Numbered from the stretch's first letter, positions 33,401 to 44,404 are shown. The stretch is DNA of 64,000 nt from Hygrocybe punicea (GCA_963556145.1 OY744462.1:3906001-3970000); one strand, 5' to 3'. The notes: generated from the letters alone by a model not told the origin. Made by a program: numbers and translations.

Positions 33401-34844
33401 TGGCGAGGTGTTTGAAGATAAGGTCTTTGGAGATGTGTGTCGTGTAGGGGACTCGATCTGGGTATAAGTAGTCTATTGGGACCGAGGAGTGTTCAGGTGG
33501 GGGGGGAAAGAAGGAGTTAGCGATGGCCCGGCTCTTGTCTTCATTCGATGTTGCGTAAGTTATGGGGCCGTCCGGGTGGATTATTTCCAAGGTGGGGATG
33601 GAACACTTGCCGCCGTCTCCTCTGGGGTTGTCGCTGATGGGATTGGATACACACTTGTTAATCGTCCAGAGGTCGTCGTCGCTGGCTTCGTCGAGGAAGG
33701 CTGACCAGTGCTTTTCTTTGGCTTTGAGGATTTCATTACTGTATAGGTTGCGTGCGGCCCTGTGTTCATCGTGGCTGGGGTGAGCGGCGTCTATTCGGTG
33801 CTTATAGGATAGTCGACTTAGCCTGTTTTTATCTCGTTTGAGCTGGTTTAGTTGCGGAGTCCACCATCATTTTGAGTGCGGGCATGGTGTGGAAATGGGG
33901 ACTACGGCTTTGATAGTTGACTGTAGTACGTTGGTCAGTGTGGATATGGCGTCGTCTAGTTGTTGTTGGGAGGTAATGGGGGCTGTAGGGGGGTGTTGTC
34001 GTAGTTGAGTGTCGAGGTGGGTGCGAAAGGTGTCCCAGTTTGTGTTGCGAAAGTTTCGTGATGGTTTGTCAGGTCTTAGTTGTGGGTGGAGAACGATGGA
34101 GGTGGATATCGGTATGTGGTCAGTGCCGGTTGGGCGTAGTTCTGGTCTGGTATTACAGGAAAGTATAAGATTGCTTGTTTTGGCGGTGCAGAAGACGTTG
34201 TCTGTTCTGGTCCAATTCTTCATTGCCATGGATTCGAGGGTGGGGAGGTTTTTGGGTAGCGTCATTATCATGTCGCAGTCGGCCGTGGCTTCCATGAGTA
34301 GTCTTGCTTGGGCTAGGGCATTGGCGGTGAATAGGTGATGGTTTCGCTCTTCGTCCCATAGAGGGTGGTGTCTATTGAAGTTGCCGCACCATAGCATATG
34401 GTCCGTGTCTTGTTGGTGGAGGGTCGCTTCATGGGTTTGGGCGAAGGTGTGGAGGGTGTTGAGCGTGTCGGAGTGATGGCAATCATTATAAATGTTGAAG
34501 ATGGAGAAGTTGCCTGTTGGGCTTTTGATTCGGATCGCCGTGAGGTCGTTGGAGCCGTGGATTTTTATCTGTTCCCAGTAGTTGGTGTTGAGTTTGGTGT
34601 TAACGAAGATTACTGATCGGGTGGGTGCTTCGAAGGTGAGTCGGTCGGGTGGGTATATGACTCTCCAGTTGTGTGTGGCTTTCGTATTACCGTAGTAGTC
34701 GAAGTACGGTTCCTGTATTAGCAGAATGTCGCATTTAGTGTGGATTAGCGAATTAATGAGATCCCAGTGAGCTTTGGCAGATTTGTTGAGGTTTATTTGC
34801 CAGACGTTTAGCTGTGTCGGCTGGGGGTGTGGGTGTTCAGGCAT
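30454..34844 (-). pseudogene. LINE ORF2: endonuclease-RT-RNase H, inactivated
   Basis: The start ATG at 34844 overlaps the ORF1 stop. APE endonuclease residues 1-325 show QEPY (Glu45) and TDH (His243), but the usual GDFN is GNFN (Asn155, codon 34380-34382). A TGA at 33867-33869 follows, in frame, between HSK and WWTPQLNQL. RT motifs come next: FKAPGPDGIPN, FLDIEGAFPNA, NGIGQGDP and catalytic FVDDAA. RNase H has IYTDGSTLEGG, AENIAG and HSDVPGNEQAD, and the C-terminus CPKCAQAKETVYHFLFDC. The visible stop (31011-31013) belongs to an inserted MITE; without it the frame runs 35 codons further to TGA 30454-30456. The product would nick target DNA and reverse-transcribe LINE RNA. Confidence 0.93.
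30570..31013. mobile_element. 444 bp MITE with 8 bp TSD inside LINE
   Basis: Terminal inverted repeats TAGGGTATAACATGGGT / ACCCATGTTATACCCTA are flanked on both sides by GGTGAGGG (30562-30569 and 31014-31021). Length, A+T-rich interior, no ORF and an 8 bp duplication fit a hAT-type MITE, though its ends differ from the TAGTGTTGCC family here. It cuts the last 35 codons from LINE ORF2, and its first bases supply the TAG stop. Confidence 0.93.
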
Positions 34845-36759
34845 TAGTTGAGGAGACTAGGTGGGAAGTACTGCCTGCTCGGTTGTCATTCTGTGTGGGA
34901 ATGTGGGGGGGTGGGTCGACGGGGGCGACAAGTGGTTCCTCTCCCCATGCTCGAGAGGGTGGGATGGAGGTGGTGTGATGTGGTGGTGGTTGCTTCTCGA
35001 AATTGATAGTGGTTTGTCGGGTGGGTCTGGACTGGTGCCTGGAGGAGGAGGAGGGGGGGGGGGGTTGGTTGCGTGGAGGGGGGTTCAGTGGTAGGTCGAA
35101 GATGGAGTGGGGAGGGGAGTAGTGTCGTGCAGCCGGGGAGAGAGGGGGGAGCGGGTAGGGAGAACGCTGTCTGTTCGGGATCGTTGAGTCGAGATTAGTA
35201 GGGGGGTGACGGTCGGATCGTGTTGGGGGGGTGGCAGTGGTGGAAGGTAAGGAATTGGGAGCTTTGGAGTAATTGTCGGGGTATGGGGATTGGGTCCATT
35301 TTTCGGCCGTGGGGAAGTAAGGTAAGAGGTTTTCCGGATTGCGATTATCCGCGTCTTTACATTTTTGGATGAATGTAGGACAGTTACGGTCCCAGCTAGT
35401 GTGACCGCGTTGCCTGCAGGGAGTGCAGTAGGGGCGTGAGGGGTTGTCGCAGGATGAGGTTTGATGGTGATCTCCACATGTGCCGCAGGTGTCGATATCC
35501 GCTGGGCATCGTGCTGCGGTGTGGTTCCATTGATGGCATCGGAGACAGCGTAAGGGTTCTTTTTTGCATTTATTGGCGTTAATTCTTTTGTGGCAGACGT
35601 AGAAGCCGTTCGCTAGAATTTTGTTGGCCGTTTCAGGGGAGTCGAAGGCGAATATGGCGTGGCCACACGTTTGGTTGGGTGAGCGGCGGTCCTTTGGTTT
35701 AATCCAGTTGGCTCGTTTTATGGAGTTTTCAGGTAGGTTGTTGGTTTCTTCGATTTCCCTGAGATGTTCGGGCGTTTCCGGGTCGAAAGTTAGTGGGATG
35801 AAGAATGCTAGGATGGCGTAAGTGCGGCGCTTGATTGAAGCGTTGTGTCCAAAGTTGGTGAGGAAGGTGGTGAGGTGTTGGTCGTTGTGTAGCCATAGAG
35901 CGGTGTCGTTAGAGTTAGCCTCCAGTAGGATACCTCCGTTTCGTAGTCTGGTGACGCCTAGGAACTTGGATGTAGGAGGGGGGGCTGTGGATTGGAGGGC
36001 TGCGTTGGCTTTTTCTGTTAGTTTTGCTAGGCTGATATCTAGCGCCTTTTTCGTTTCGGGCAAGTCTTCGACGTCGAGGAGGAATTGGCGGGCTTGTAAC
36101 TGTTCTTTGGCTGTTATGCGCGGGTCTTTATGAGTGAGGGTGGGATGTGAGTTTTGGGATAGTACTGCGTCTTTGTATGATGTGGTAGTGGATTCGAGCG
36201 TGGTCGAGGTTTTGGTGAGGTTTGCTACCACTTGTTGTAGTTGGGTTTTGGCGTCTGTGAGGCTGGTTTCGATGTGCTCTGTAATTTTTCCTGAGATGGT
36301 TTCCAAAATGGGTTCCATCGCACGTCCGAGGGAGTCGTGAAAGTCTCCCGCCTGTCGTTTAAGCTCAGTTGTAATGGCGTCGACCAAAGTGTCAGTTCTG
36401 AGGCTAATTTCTATGGAGTCCAAGAGAATAGCTACCGATCGGATGGCGTTGAGCGTGGTGGGTGTGATGGGGCAATTTTCCATGGTGGTGATTTGTATAA
36501 GTATGTCCAAAAGTGTGGGGATGTCGAGGTGTTGTTCGTGGTGGAGGGATGAGTTGGTGGTGAGGAAGTTGACGGCTTGTGTTTTGGTTTCCGGTTCAGT
36601 TTGCGGGGGTGCATTGTTGACGAGGTTGTGTTCTCGTGTAGCGGCGGTTCTCGCTGCCCTTGTTTCTGGGGGGGAAGAGATTACTGTTTGTGGCAACTTA
36701 CCGCGTTTGTTTTTGGATGGACCCTCGTTGGTGGTTGTCCATTGCCGTATGCCGCTCAT
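34837..36759 (-). CDS. LINE ORF1, Gag-like RNA-binding protein
   Basis: An intact 640-residue frame. It has an N-terminal charged region and predicted helices (about 90-230, including AMEPILETISGKITEHIETS), a middle RNA-recognition-like segment (about 270-390), and then three zinc knuckles near residues 415-475: CLRCHQWNHTAARC, CGTCGDHHQTSSC and CTPCRQRGHTSWDRNC. A Pro-rich tail follows. ORF1 proteins of Tad-like LINEs coat the transcript to form the transposition particle. The stop TGA (34837-34839) overlaps the ORF2 start in ATGCCTGA, which suggests translation of ORF2 by reinitiation. No lesion. Confidence 0.9.
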   Translation of the reverse strand: MSGIRQWTTTNEGPSKNKRGKLPQTVISSPPETRAARTAATREHNLVNNAPPQTEPETKTQAVNFLTTNSSLHHEQHLDIPTLLDILIQITTMENCPITPTTLNAIRSVAILLDSIEISLRTDTLVDAITTELKRQAGDFHDSLGRAMEPILETISGKITEHIETSLTDAKTQLQQVVANLTKTSTTLESTTTSYKDAVLSQNSHPTLTHKDPRITAKEQLQARQFLLDVEDLPETKKALDISLAKLTEKANAALQSTAPPPTSKFLGVTRLRNGGILLEANSNDTALWLHNDQHLTTFLTNFGHNASIKRRTYAILAFFIPLTFDPETPEHLREIEETNNLPENSIKRANWIKPKDRRSPNQTCGHAIFAFDSPETANKILANGFYVCHKRINANKCKKEPLRCLRCHQWNHTAARCPADIDTCGTCGDHHQTSSCDNPSRPYCTPCRQRGHTSWDRNCPTFIQKCKDADNRNPENLLPYFPTAEKWTQSPYPDNYSKAPNSLPSTTATPPTRSDRHPPTNLDSTIPNRQRSPYPLPPLSPAARHYSPPHSIFDLPLNPPPRNQPPPPSSSSRHQSRPTRQTTINFEKQPPPHHTTSIPPSRAWGEEPLVAPVDPPPHIPTQNDNRAGSTSHLVSSTNA

Positions 36760-36772
36760 GTCTCTTACTTTT

Positions 36773-37146
36773 CCTTTGTTTACTTGTCACTGTACATAGC
36801 AACCTTTTATTACTTTTATCCTTCTCCAAACTCTGGTGCCCTTTCTGGAGTTCTTATTATCTTTACGTTACTAGGGACTTAACAATTAGTTTACCAAGTA
36901 TATAAGTTAAAACTACAAGTCCTGTAACTCCATTCAGAAAATCAACTTGAGTTTCCCTCATCCTCTAACTTAGGGCTTCGCCTTAAGCTTACTATAAGTC
37001 TCCATCTTTAGTCCAAACCTCCGGACCAATTCTGCCTGTACTTACTCAGTACAACTCAAGGAAGTAGCATAACTACTTCAAGAGTTCGCACCTCCGATCC
37101 TCTGACGAACTCTGCTCCATTCAGAGTTGTCTACATGACTCTAACA
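36773..37146 (+). repeat. gypsy 3' LTR, second part
   Basis: Continues the LTR begun at 29771. It is collinear with 60713-61098 and ends CTAACA at 37146 (LTR TG...CA). The host sequence that follows is an R-family repeat, so the gypsy element had inserted in that repeat. Confidence 0.88.
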
Positions 37147-37678
37147 GCTGCATTATCATCAAAATTCTCAGCCAAAACAGAAATGTTCAGGAAGCAACAG
37201 GTCAATTGCCAAACACAACTGCCCCTAAACAGTATGATAATAATTAACTTACATTTGCTCAACCCTACTTCTCCACAACCTTGAATGCTGCGCAACAGAT
37301 GAAAACATGAAGACAGCTGTGCTTGTTAAATGGGCCAATATTGCACATGAACAAAACCTTTTTTTCTTTCATTGGATTTTTAATTATATGATTTTTATGA
37401 ATATCAATAAGTGATTTTACTTGAAATATACAATTAGCATATAAGATAATGTATACATATTGAATTTTACGTTTTAAGTAAAAAGTTCCATACATCATCA
37501 AAGTTTACCCCATTTTGGCCTATATGGCTGATATTTCTGTATATAGTAGAAGTAGTCACATGTGACTATGACTCCTGTGATTAGCTCAAAATTTACCATA
37601 TATAGTGTAAAATTGCCTTATATGGTTAGACTAATCACATGTGTGACTATTACCATTGTGATCAGCAAAATATTTGGT
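37147..37678 (-). repeat. partial R-family repeat, reverse orientation
   Basis: Matches the middle of the R copies at 42700-43250 and 47850-48350: AACACAACTGCCCC, then the run of CACATGTGACTATGACTCCTG-type segments. It is truncated at both ends, on the left by the gypsy LTR. Non-coding. Confidence 0.85.
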
Positions 37679-38152
37679 ATATCTCAATGTATTATTTTTA
37701 TCCCTGGCAAGTGACCATCCACCCACGTGCGTTCTCTCACCCGTAATCGCCTCCTCCATCCTCCTCTATGATCACCACACATCCCGCCTTACTATGACGT
37801 TTTTCAATACGTTAATGCTGACGCTGGTGAAATCACATCAGTTATTCGTAGAAGCATCACAGAACCGTCTCTTGCCTCTCCTCCTCCATTCACCTTTGTG
37901 GATTTTTCATGGCTTAATGCCAACACAGGTGAACGCAGTCATTTGTAGAAGCATCGCTGATCTCTTTCAACTCCAGCTATTGCATGACACCTGCTACGGT
38001 GAATGTTGGCAGTTAAACTTTCACCCCAGACCACTTTTGCATATAAGCACATCGACAACGACTCCTATGGCGTATGTCTCAGATAACAATATCAAGAGAC
38101 AAGATCAAGATACAAACACTGAATTGCATCATTCTTCTGCCCATGCAGTCCT
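37679..38152. other. 5' region of second Helitron, unassigned
   Basis: A 163-codon frame (37674-38165) spans this stretch but shows no recognisable domain. It may be leader sequence of the Helitron that follows. Confidence 0.3.
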
Positions 38153-39196
38153 TTGTTTGATATAAGCACACACCATGATCACTCCATATCCGCCTCAAAC
38201 ATTTCATCCTTCACCCGTGTCCTCCCCATATGTAACCACAGCTCCTTGAACACCGGTTTCCATGCCTCAACCATGCCCAGCACCACACAAATTTTTGGTC
38301 TTCTTCTGCTCTCCAATGCTTGCAAACTTTTCCCCGATAAACCAAGGACTGTCACAATGGATGCTGAGATTGTCATCGGTTTCACTACCAACTCAAACAT
38401 TGACACCGTTGGCACCATCCTCTATCACTTTGTCCCCTTTTCAGCCAAGACAGATGTCGTGGATGGGCTTTATTTTATACAAGGCTGTGTCTCTTCCATG
38501 GACACCTCTCTCCCTGTCGGAGAAGACTTCCAACACTCCGATTATGAATTTGCCATTGAAGCTGAACAAATGCACCCCGTCACTGGCACTCCAGACTTGA
38601 CTCCATTACAGCCTTTTCTCACCATAATGGGCGTCATATGCAACCCCCCCCTCTCACTCTCTTCATTACCTCTAAAATTGCCTTTTACACAGTCTGGTCC
38701 ACAAATAACTGAGCGCGAATTCCAACTTGACATTAAGCAATGGTTCATGGGCTCTACTCACTTAGCCAGTTTCTCTGCCACATTCTCTCCCCTCAACCAT
38801 CGCTTTGCACAAAAGATGCCCCCACCACGTCAAGGTGCCACAATCTCTGTCACAGGCTGCATATGTGGCCCCTCCACCTCTACTGACAGCGACAAAGTTA
38901 TAAAAAGAATGGCACTGGATGTGTGCGACATTGGCTTCCCAGCATCCGATACAGTGCCCATCCCAAATTCACCCATTAAGGGTAAAGGTTCGTGGTCTCT
39001 CCAACCCCTCCTTATCACTTCTTCACCTCACTGTCTCCACAAGGTAAACCCGCCAAATTTAATTGGACGTCTCAAACTACAACATCTTCGTCAAATCCCT
39101 CAACATCCACACTCAAAAACTCCCCATCATTACCTGTGCCTGAGGACACACCTGTGCCTTCATCTTTGTCGCCATCAAAAAAAAGAATTTATGTAA
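38153..39196 (+). CDS. Helitron-associated protein, possible OB fold
   Basis: 347 codons; internal Met codons after residue 40 (MPSTTQIFGLLLLSNACKLF) are alternative starts. Segments such as SLPVGEDFQHSDYEFAIEAE, QPFLTIMGVICNPP and ATISVTGCICG followed by IKRMALDVCDIGF resemble proteins found upstream of Helitron helicases in agaric genomes, which I believe have OB-fold-like strands similar to ssDNA-binding RPA. That link is inference. The last 50 residues are low-complexity His/Leu and may be out of frame with the original protein. It lies 300 bp before the Helitron N-terminal frame, same strand. Confidence 0.5.
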   Translation: MFDISTHHDHSISASNISSFTRVLPICNHSSLNTGFHASTMPSTTQIFGLLLLSNACKLFPDKPRTVTMDAEIVIGFTTNSNIDTVGTILYHFVPFSAKTDVVDGLYFIQGCVSSMDTSLPVGEDFQHSDYEFAIEAEQMHPVTGTPDLTPLQPFLTIMGVICNPPLSLSSLPLKLPFTQSGPQITEREFQLDIKQWFMGSTHLASFSATFSPLNHRFAQKMPPPRQGATISVTGCICGPSTSTDSDKVIKRMALDVCDIGFPASDTVPIPNSPIKGKGSWSLQPLLITSSPHCLHKVNPPNLIGRLKLQHLRQIPQHPHSKTPHHYLCLRTHLCLHLCRHQKKEFM

Positions 39197-39497
39197 AAGA
39201 AGAATAGTGCTTTCATTGCGTTTCCCTCCTCCACCACATGTACACGTCCAAATTCTGAACATTTCCTAATGAAATCTTCACTCTTCCAATGAAATGAATA
39301 TGTCAGCTCACTATCACCACACCATGTGCTGTCAAAACCCTGATGCAAACCTGCAACCTCACTCAATCCCGATGTGGAACATGCATGTGCATCATTCCCC
39401 TCTGCTGCCACTCAACAACATTCGTTTGTTGTGAATTCATGACTGATCATTTACAACTCTCCTGTCCTTTATATCCATCCCAACGAAATCTTGATCA

Positions 39498-40907
39498 TTG
39501 ATCTCTCCAATCGTCTGTACTAAGCATGTGTCAGTGATACTCCACCTTTTCTTACTGACACATTCACCCACCACACTGATGCCCCTCTCCCATGAAGCTG
39601 AACACATGCGAGGTAGAAAACGACGTGCTCAAACAACACTCGACAAAAAAAAGGCTCTAAAGAAACCGTGTAATGTATCCAATCGTTCAACAGAAAATCC
39701 AACTTTTGACTCTGAATCTTTCATTCTTCTGCAGATCTTTCCAGATGATCCCACCTCCCCTCTCATACAGCCATGGTGGGAAACATTTCAAAGCTGTATG
39801 AGCTGTCTCCAATGGCAGCCCCCCGTTTGGAACCACTCCTGCCATATTTGCAGCGCTCCTTTACTCAAGGGTGAAAATGATAGTTTCTGCTGCAACAAAG
39901 GCAAATGGCTTATCCCTCCTTTACCGTGCTTGCCTCCTCAATTGCAGGCCATCATACAAGATAAAAAACATTCAAAAAAAATCTCAAAGTATTCACGTTG
40001 TCTCAATAATCTCTTCGCATTCACTGCAATCAGCACTACTAATGGGTTCACGCACTTCAAGACAGGGACTTCTTCCATGTCAATTACCGGCAGGACCTAT
40101 CATTGCATTTTTGATGTAAAAACTACAAATTATAGCATGCATTGGTTCTTATATGATGAAAACAAATGTGAATCACAAGGCACTCACTTTAAAGTCCCCC
40201 TTATATGGACACGCACATTCAGAGACGCTTTGACAGAATATAACCCTTACATACAACACTTGACGCTTTTCCATGACACTCCCAAAGACAAGTTGGCTAC
40301 ACTTGAATTGGGAGACGTCTCCTCCTCCGGAGACTTCGCTGCTATCATGCATGGAAACGTTTCTAACATCGTCTCTCCAAGAAGCATCCTCATTTGGAAG
40401 AACGCCGACTTAGCACCCACTTTCATGCCTTCCCTTAGTTGACACTACGAACCCCTACAATATCCCCTCTTATTTCCCCATGGCACTGCTGGCTGGGGAC
40501 TGCCATCTGCTGATGATGACAATGACGCCCCTCCAAACCTCCCTTTCACCCAATGTATGTGGTATCAAAGCCGAATTCTTCGTGATGATCATTTTCTTAT
40601 CTTTGGATGCTTATGTTCTGAATATGTCTGCGACATGTACTCATGTATTGAGGAACAACGTCTTCTTTTCATCCAAGAAAGTTTGCAAAAATGACTCGAA
40701 AATCAGAAGAATTCAATTGACGATGAAGATGCTGCTGACAACATTACACTCCCTGCCAGCTTCTTAGGTTCACGCAAATGGGCATCTGAACAAACGGCTG
40801 ACAGCCTTGTCTTGGCTCGCACATATGGCAAACCTTCGATGTTCATCACAATGACCTGCAATCCTGAATGGCGTGAAATCACCAATCAACTCCGACCCGG
40901 TCAATCA
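39498..40907 (+). pseudogene. second Helitron, N-terminal half of Rep protein
   Basis: One frame with two TGA codons (40440-40442 and 40692-40694). It reads through FCCNKGKWLIPPLPCLPPQL, NGFTHFKTGTSSMSITGRTY, HWFLYDENKCESQGTHF and GDFAAIMHGNVSNIVSPRSI, then (TGA) HYEPLQYPLLFPHGTAGWG, then IEEQRLLFIQESLQK (TGA) LENQKN, and KPSMFITMTCNPEWREITNQ. This is the Helitron-like N-terminal region, in which the family has Arg at the first TGA. The sequence stops inside the domain after PGQSA at 40905, where an R repeat begins. The next piece of the same protein lies at 47643-47250 on the minus strand. Confidence 0.9.
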
Positions 40908-41536
40908 GCTTACTTGTTTAGTGGGCCAGTGCTGCGCATGGCATGAACGAGTTCTTTTTTCCCTCTCCTCACTTTCATGATGAAGTAAATAATAACATTA
41001 AATTGCATAAAGCATGTTCATGTGATATAAGACATATAGCATATGTTCTATATTGCATGTTGTTCTAATTGTTGGAAATAGTAATCTCATCATCATATGT
41101 CTTTGTTTGTTGGTCTGAGTCATTTACTCTTCATCATCAGACTGGACTGTTTAGTCAGTTGTTTGTCATATTGGAATCTATACCATTCTATTTGGTTTGT
41201 TCCATGACATTATGTATATAACTAGTGTCTCAACATTCAGATTAGTCGAACATTGGTTACCCCAGCAATACACCAGTCTACCATCAACTGATTTATCTAA
41301 GCTTATCCCTAAGTTATTCGTCTAGCATCAAATCAATACGTATTTGGCAACCAACTTCTCACACTAATAAGCTCACCTCTCATCTTAGCAATATAAAAGT
41401 AGAAAAAATAAAACTACATAGAGTGTCTTGAGTCTTCATCAACATCCTCTCTTATGATCATATCTTCTGTGCTGCATTATTATGTAATCATCTCAGTTAT
41501 AAAAGAAATGTTTAGGGAGTAACAGGTTAACTGTTT

Positions 41537-42699
41537 ACGAGTTCTTTTAATTTATTAAAAGACTCGTTCTTTATGAGACCTGGTTCAGTGAGGGTTCGTA
41601 ATTAATTAATTAATTAATTGATTAATTAATAAAGTTGATCGCCTATAGAGAAAATTTTTTTGGGCAAGAGATGTGATTCTACTTCTGATACTGGAAAATC
41701 AAATACAGTTGGGGCCATGTGTGGACAAGCTTACATAAGCATCCAAATATAGGTTGTTGCACAAAAGATAAATTACCTTCCAATTATATTCAAAATATTC
41801 GTACTGGTCTCAATTCTTATCAGAATCGGCTGAAAATCGAACTGCTGACTAATATTAACATTTCGGGTCAGACGTGACAGTCACTTGTGACCAGTCTAAC
41901 CATATCAGGTAATTTTTGATATTATGTAGCAAATTTTTTGCTGATCACAATGGTGACAGTCACATGTGACCAGTCTAACCATATAAGGCAATTTTCCACC
42001 ATATATGCTAAATTTTGAGGTGATCACAGGAGTCATAGTCACATGTGACCACCATTACTATATATAGATATATCAGCCATATAAGCCGAAATTAGTATAA
42101 CTCAGATGATATAATGATATTTTTACTTGAAACATATAATTTAATGTGATATCGCTGTATGTATTATATGCTAATTATAGATTTCAAGCAAAATCACTTA
42201 TCGATGTTTGTAATAATCATACAAATAAAAATCCAGTGACAGAAACGAGACTTTGTTCATGCCATATGCAACATTGGCCCACTCAAGCATAGCTGTCTTC
42301 ATATTATCATCTGTTGTGCAGCAAGGTTATAGAGGAGTAGGGTTGAGCAAATGTAAGTCAATTGTTATTATGCTGTTTAGAGGCAGTTGTATTTGACAGT
42401 TGATCTGTTGCTCTCTCTTTTGGCTAAGAATATTGCATAATGATGAAGCAAAGAAGACATGACAGTAGAAGAGAAGGTCAATGAACACTCAAGACACACC
42501 GTGTAGTTTTATTTTTTTGACTTTTTATGTTGCTATGGTGAGAGGTGGGCTTATCAATATACAACATATACTATATGTCTTATACCACATGTAACATGCT
42601 TTATGCAATTTAATGTTATTGTTTAACTCATCATGAAAGTGAGGAGGGGAAAAAAAGAACTCGTTCATGCCATGCGAAGCACTGGCCCACTAAACAAGT
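41537..42699 (+). repeat. R-family repeat R2, complete, nested in R1
   Basis: From ACGAGTTCTTTTAATTTATT to CCCACTAAACAAGT, 1163 bp. It contains the AATT microsatellite, the CACATGTGACC motifs and the terminal GAACTCGTTCATGCCATGCG. No ORF. The outer ACGAGTTCTTTT and the inner AAAGAACTCGT form short inverted repeats, suggesting a DNA-type non-autonomous element. Confidence 0.88.
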
Positions 42700-43520
42700 A
42701 AACACAACTGCCCCCTAAATAGTATGGTAACAATTGACTTATATTTTCTCAATCCCTACTTCTCTATAACCTTGAATATTGTACAACAGATGATAATATG
42801 AAGACAGCTGTGCTTGGTGAATAGGCTAATGTTGTACATGGCATAGACAAAGTCTTTTGTCTTTCATTTTATTTGTATGATTGTAGGAAATATTCAATAA
42901 GTGATTTTGCTTAAAATATACAATTAGCATATAAGATAATATATGTATATAGCAATATCACATTGAATTTTGTGTTTCAAGTAAAAATATTAGTACATCA
43001 TCTAATTTTAGCCTATTTCTGCTTATATAGCTGATATTTCCATATATAGCAATAGTGGTCACATGTGACTATGACTCCTGTGATCAGCTTGAAATTTAGC
43101 ATATATAGTGTAAAGTTTTCTTATATAGTTAGATTGATCACATGTGACTGTCACCATTGTGATCAGCTAAAAATTTGCTATATAATATGAAAAATTACCT
43201 TATATGGTTAGAGTGATCACATGTGACTGTCACATCTCACCTGAAATGGTTATATTAGTCAGCAGCTCAATTTTCAGCTGATTCCGATAAGAATTGAAGT
43301 CAGTATGAATATTTTAAATATAATTGGAAAGTAATTTGTCTGGTCTGAGGTAACTCATATTTGGATGCTTATGTAAGCTTGTCCAGACATGGCCCCAACT
43401 GTATCTGATTTTCCAGGATCAGAAGTAGAATCATATCTGTTGCCTAAAAAAATTGTCTATAGGAGATCAACTTTATCAATTAATTAATCAATTAATTAAT
43501 TAATTACGGACCCTCACTGA

Positions 43521-44369
43521 CACAGGGTGCACAGTAGCATACCATGTCACACAGTATCTTGAAAGTACTTGACAAGTATACTAAATATCATTACCAGAAC
43601 TTTTAGCATGGTATTGTAACAGTATTCAGATATAAACTACAATACTTGTGCTCAAATTCATCTGAAAGTATGAAGGAAAATGAGACTTATACCTTTTCAA
43701 TAACATCAAGCCTTTTGTTTCACTACTTTTACTGTATCTACAGCAAAGTACTGTATAGTTCAGATAGAATACTTGCAGCCTAAGATGAATCAAAGTATTA
43801 AACTAGTAAGGAAGTTGTGCCACTTTCACTACTAGAATACCTTTTGAATCCTTTCAAGATACAGTGTGAAATAGTATAGTACTGTTGCCATATTGTGGAT
43901 CTAAGATACTGTGTCAATACTTTTAAGATACTGTTTCAGTACTTTTATTATAATAAAAGTATCTTAAAAGTATTGACACAGTATCTTAAATCCACAATAT
44001 GGCAACAGTACTATACTATTTCACACTGTATCTTGATAGGATTCAAAAGGTATCCTAATAGTAAAAGTGGCCCAACTTCCTTACTGGTTTAATACTTTGA
44101 TTCATCTTAGGCTGCAAGTATTCTATCCAAACTATACAGTACTTTGCTGTAAATACAGTAAAAGTAGTGAAACAAAAGGCTTGATGTTATTGAAAAGGTA
44201 TAAGTCTCATTTTCCTTCATACTTTCAGATGAATTTGAGCACAAGTATTGTAGTTTATATCTGAATACTGTTACAATACCATGCTAAAAGTTCTGGTAAT
44301 GATATTTAGTATACTTGTCAAGTACTTTCAAGATACTGTGTGACATGGTATGCTACTGTGCACCCTGTG
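43521..44369. mobile_element. 849 bp palindromic element with TGA duplication
   Basis: Ends CACAGGGTGCACAGTAGCAT / ATGCTACTGTGCACCCTGTG. The arms are reverse complements for over 400 bp around TTATTATAATAA (near 43950). It is flanked by TGA on both sides (43518-43520, 44370-44372) and splits an otherwise continuous R sequence (CCCTCAC TGA ... TGA ACCAGG). A 3 bp TNA duplication fits some DNA transposon superfamilies; no coding sequence. Frames within it are repeat artefacts. Confidence 0.92.
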
Positions 44370-44404
44370 TGAACCAGGTCTGATAAAGAACGAGTCTTTT
44401 AATT

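Larger units (their letters stand above)
29944..36772 (-). mobile_element. near full-length LINE (Tad-like non-LTR retrotransposon)
   Basis: The minus-strand element has two overlapping ORFs and a poly(A) tail, seen as a 23 T run at 29942-29964. It is flanked by a direct repeat CCTTTGTTTACTT (29931-29943 and 36773-36785), the target-site duplication; its final TT merges with the tail. It is inserted in a gypsy LTR. The APE endonuclease, RT and RNase H with a C-terminal CCHC-type motif put it near the fungal Tad clade (family knowledge). The 5' leader before ORF1 is at most about 13 nt, so slight 5' truncation is possible. Three lesions affect ORF2 only: a TGA, an endonuclease Asp-to-Asn change and a MITE. 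Confidence 0.95.
40908..44404 (-). repeat. R-family repeat R1, reverse orientation, with two insertions
   Basis: Begins ACTTGTTTAGTGGGCCAGTG at the Helitron break and ends with GAACGAGTCTTTTAATT. It is interrupted by a complete R copy in the opposite orientation (41537-42699) and, near its outer end, by the palindrome 43521-44369. The last 17 bases expected at its end (AAATTAAAAGAACTCGT) are missing here and lie in reverse at 47647-47663. Non-coding, AT-rich. Confidence 0.85.

Noticed and set aside
31174..36799. Many plus-strand frames of 60-140 codons
   Set aside because: They lie opposite the LINE ORFs, lack domains, and follow from the high GC of the minus-strand coding sequence.
43895..44264. 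Two short frames
   Set aside because: Inside the 849 bp palindrome and AT-rich; no coding features.
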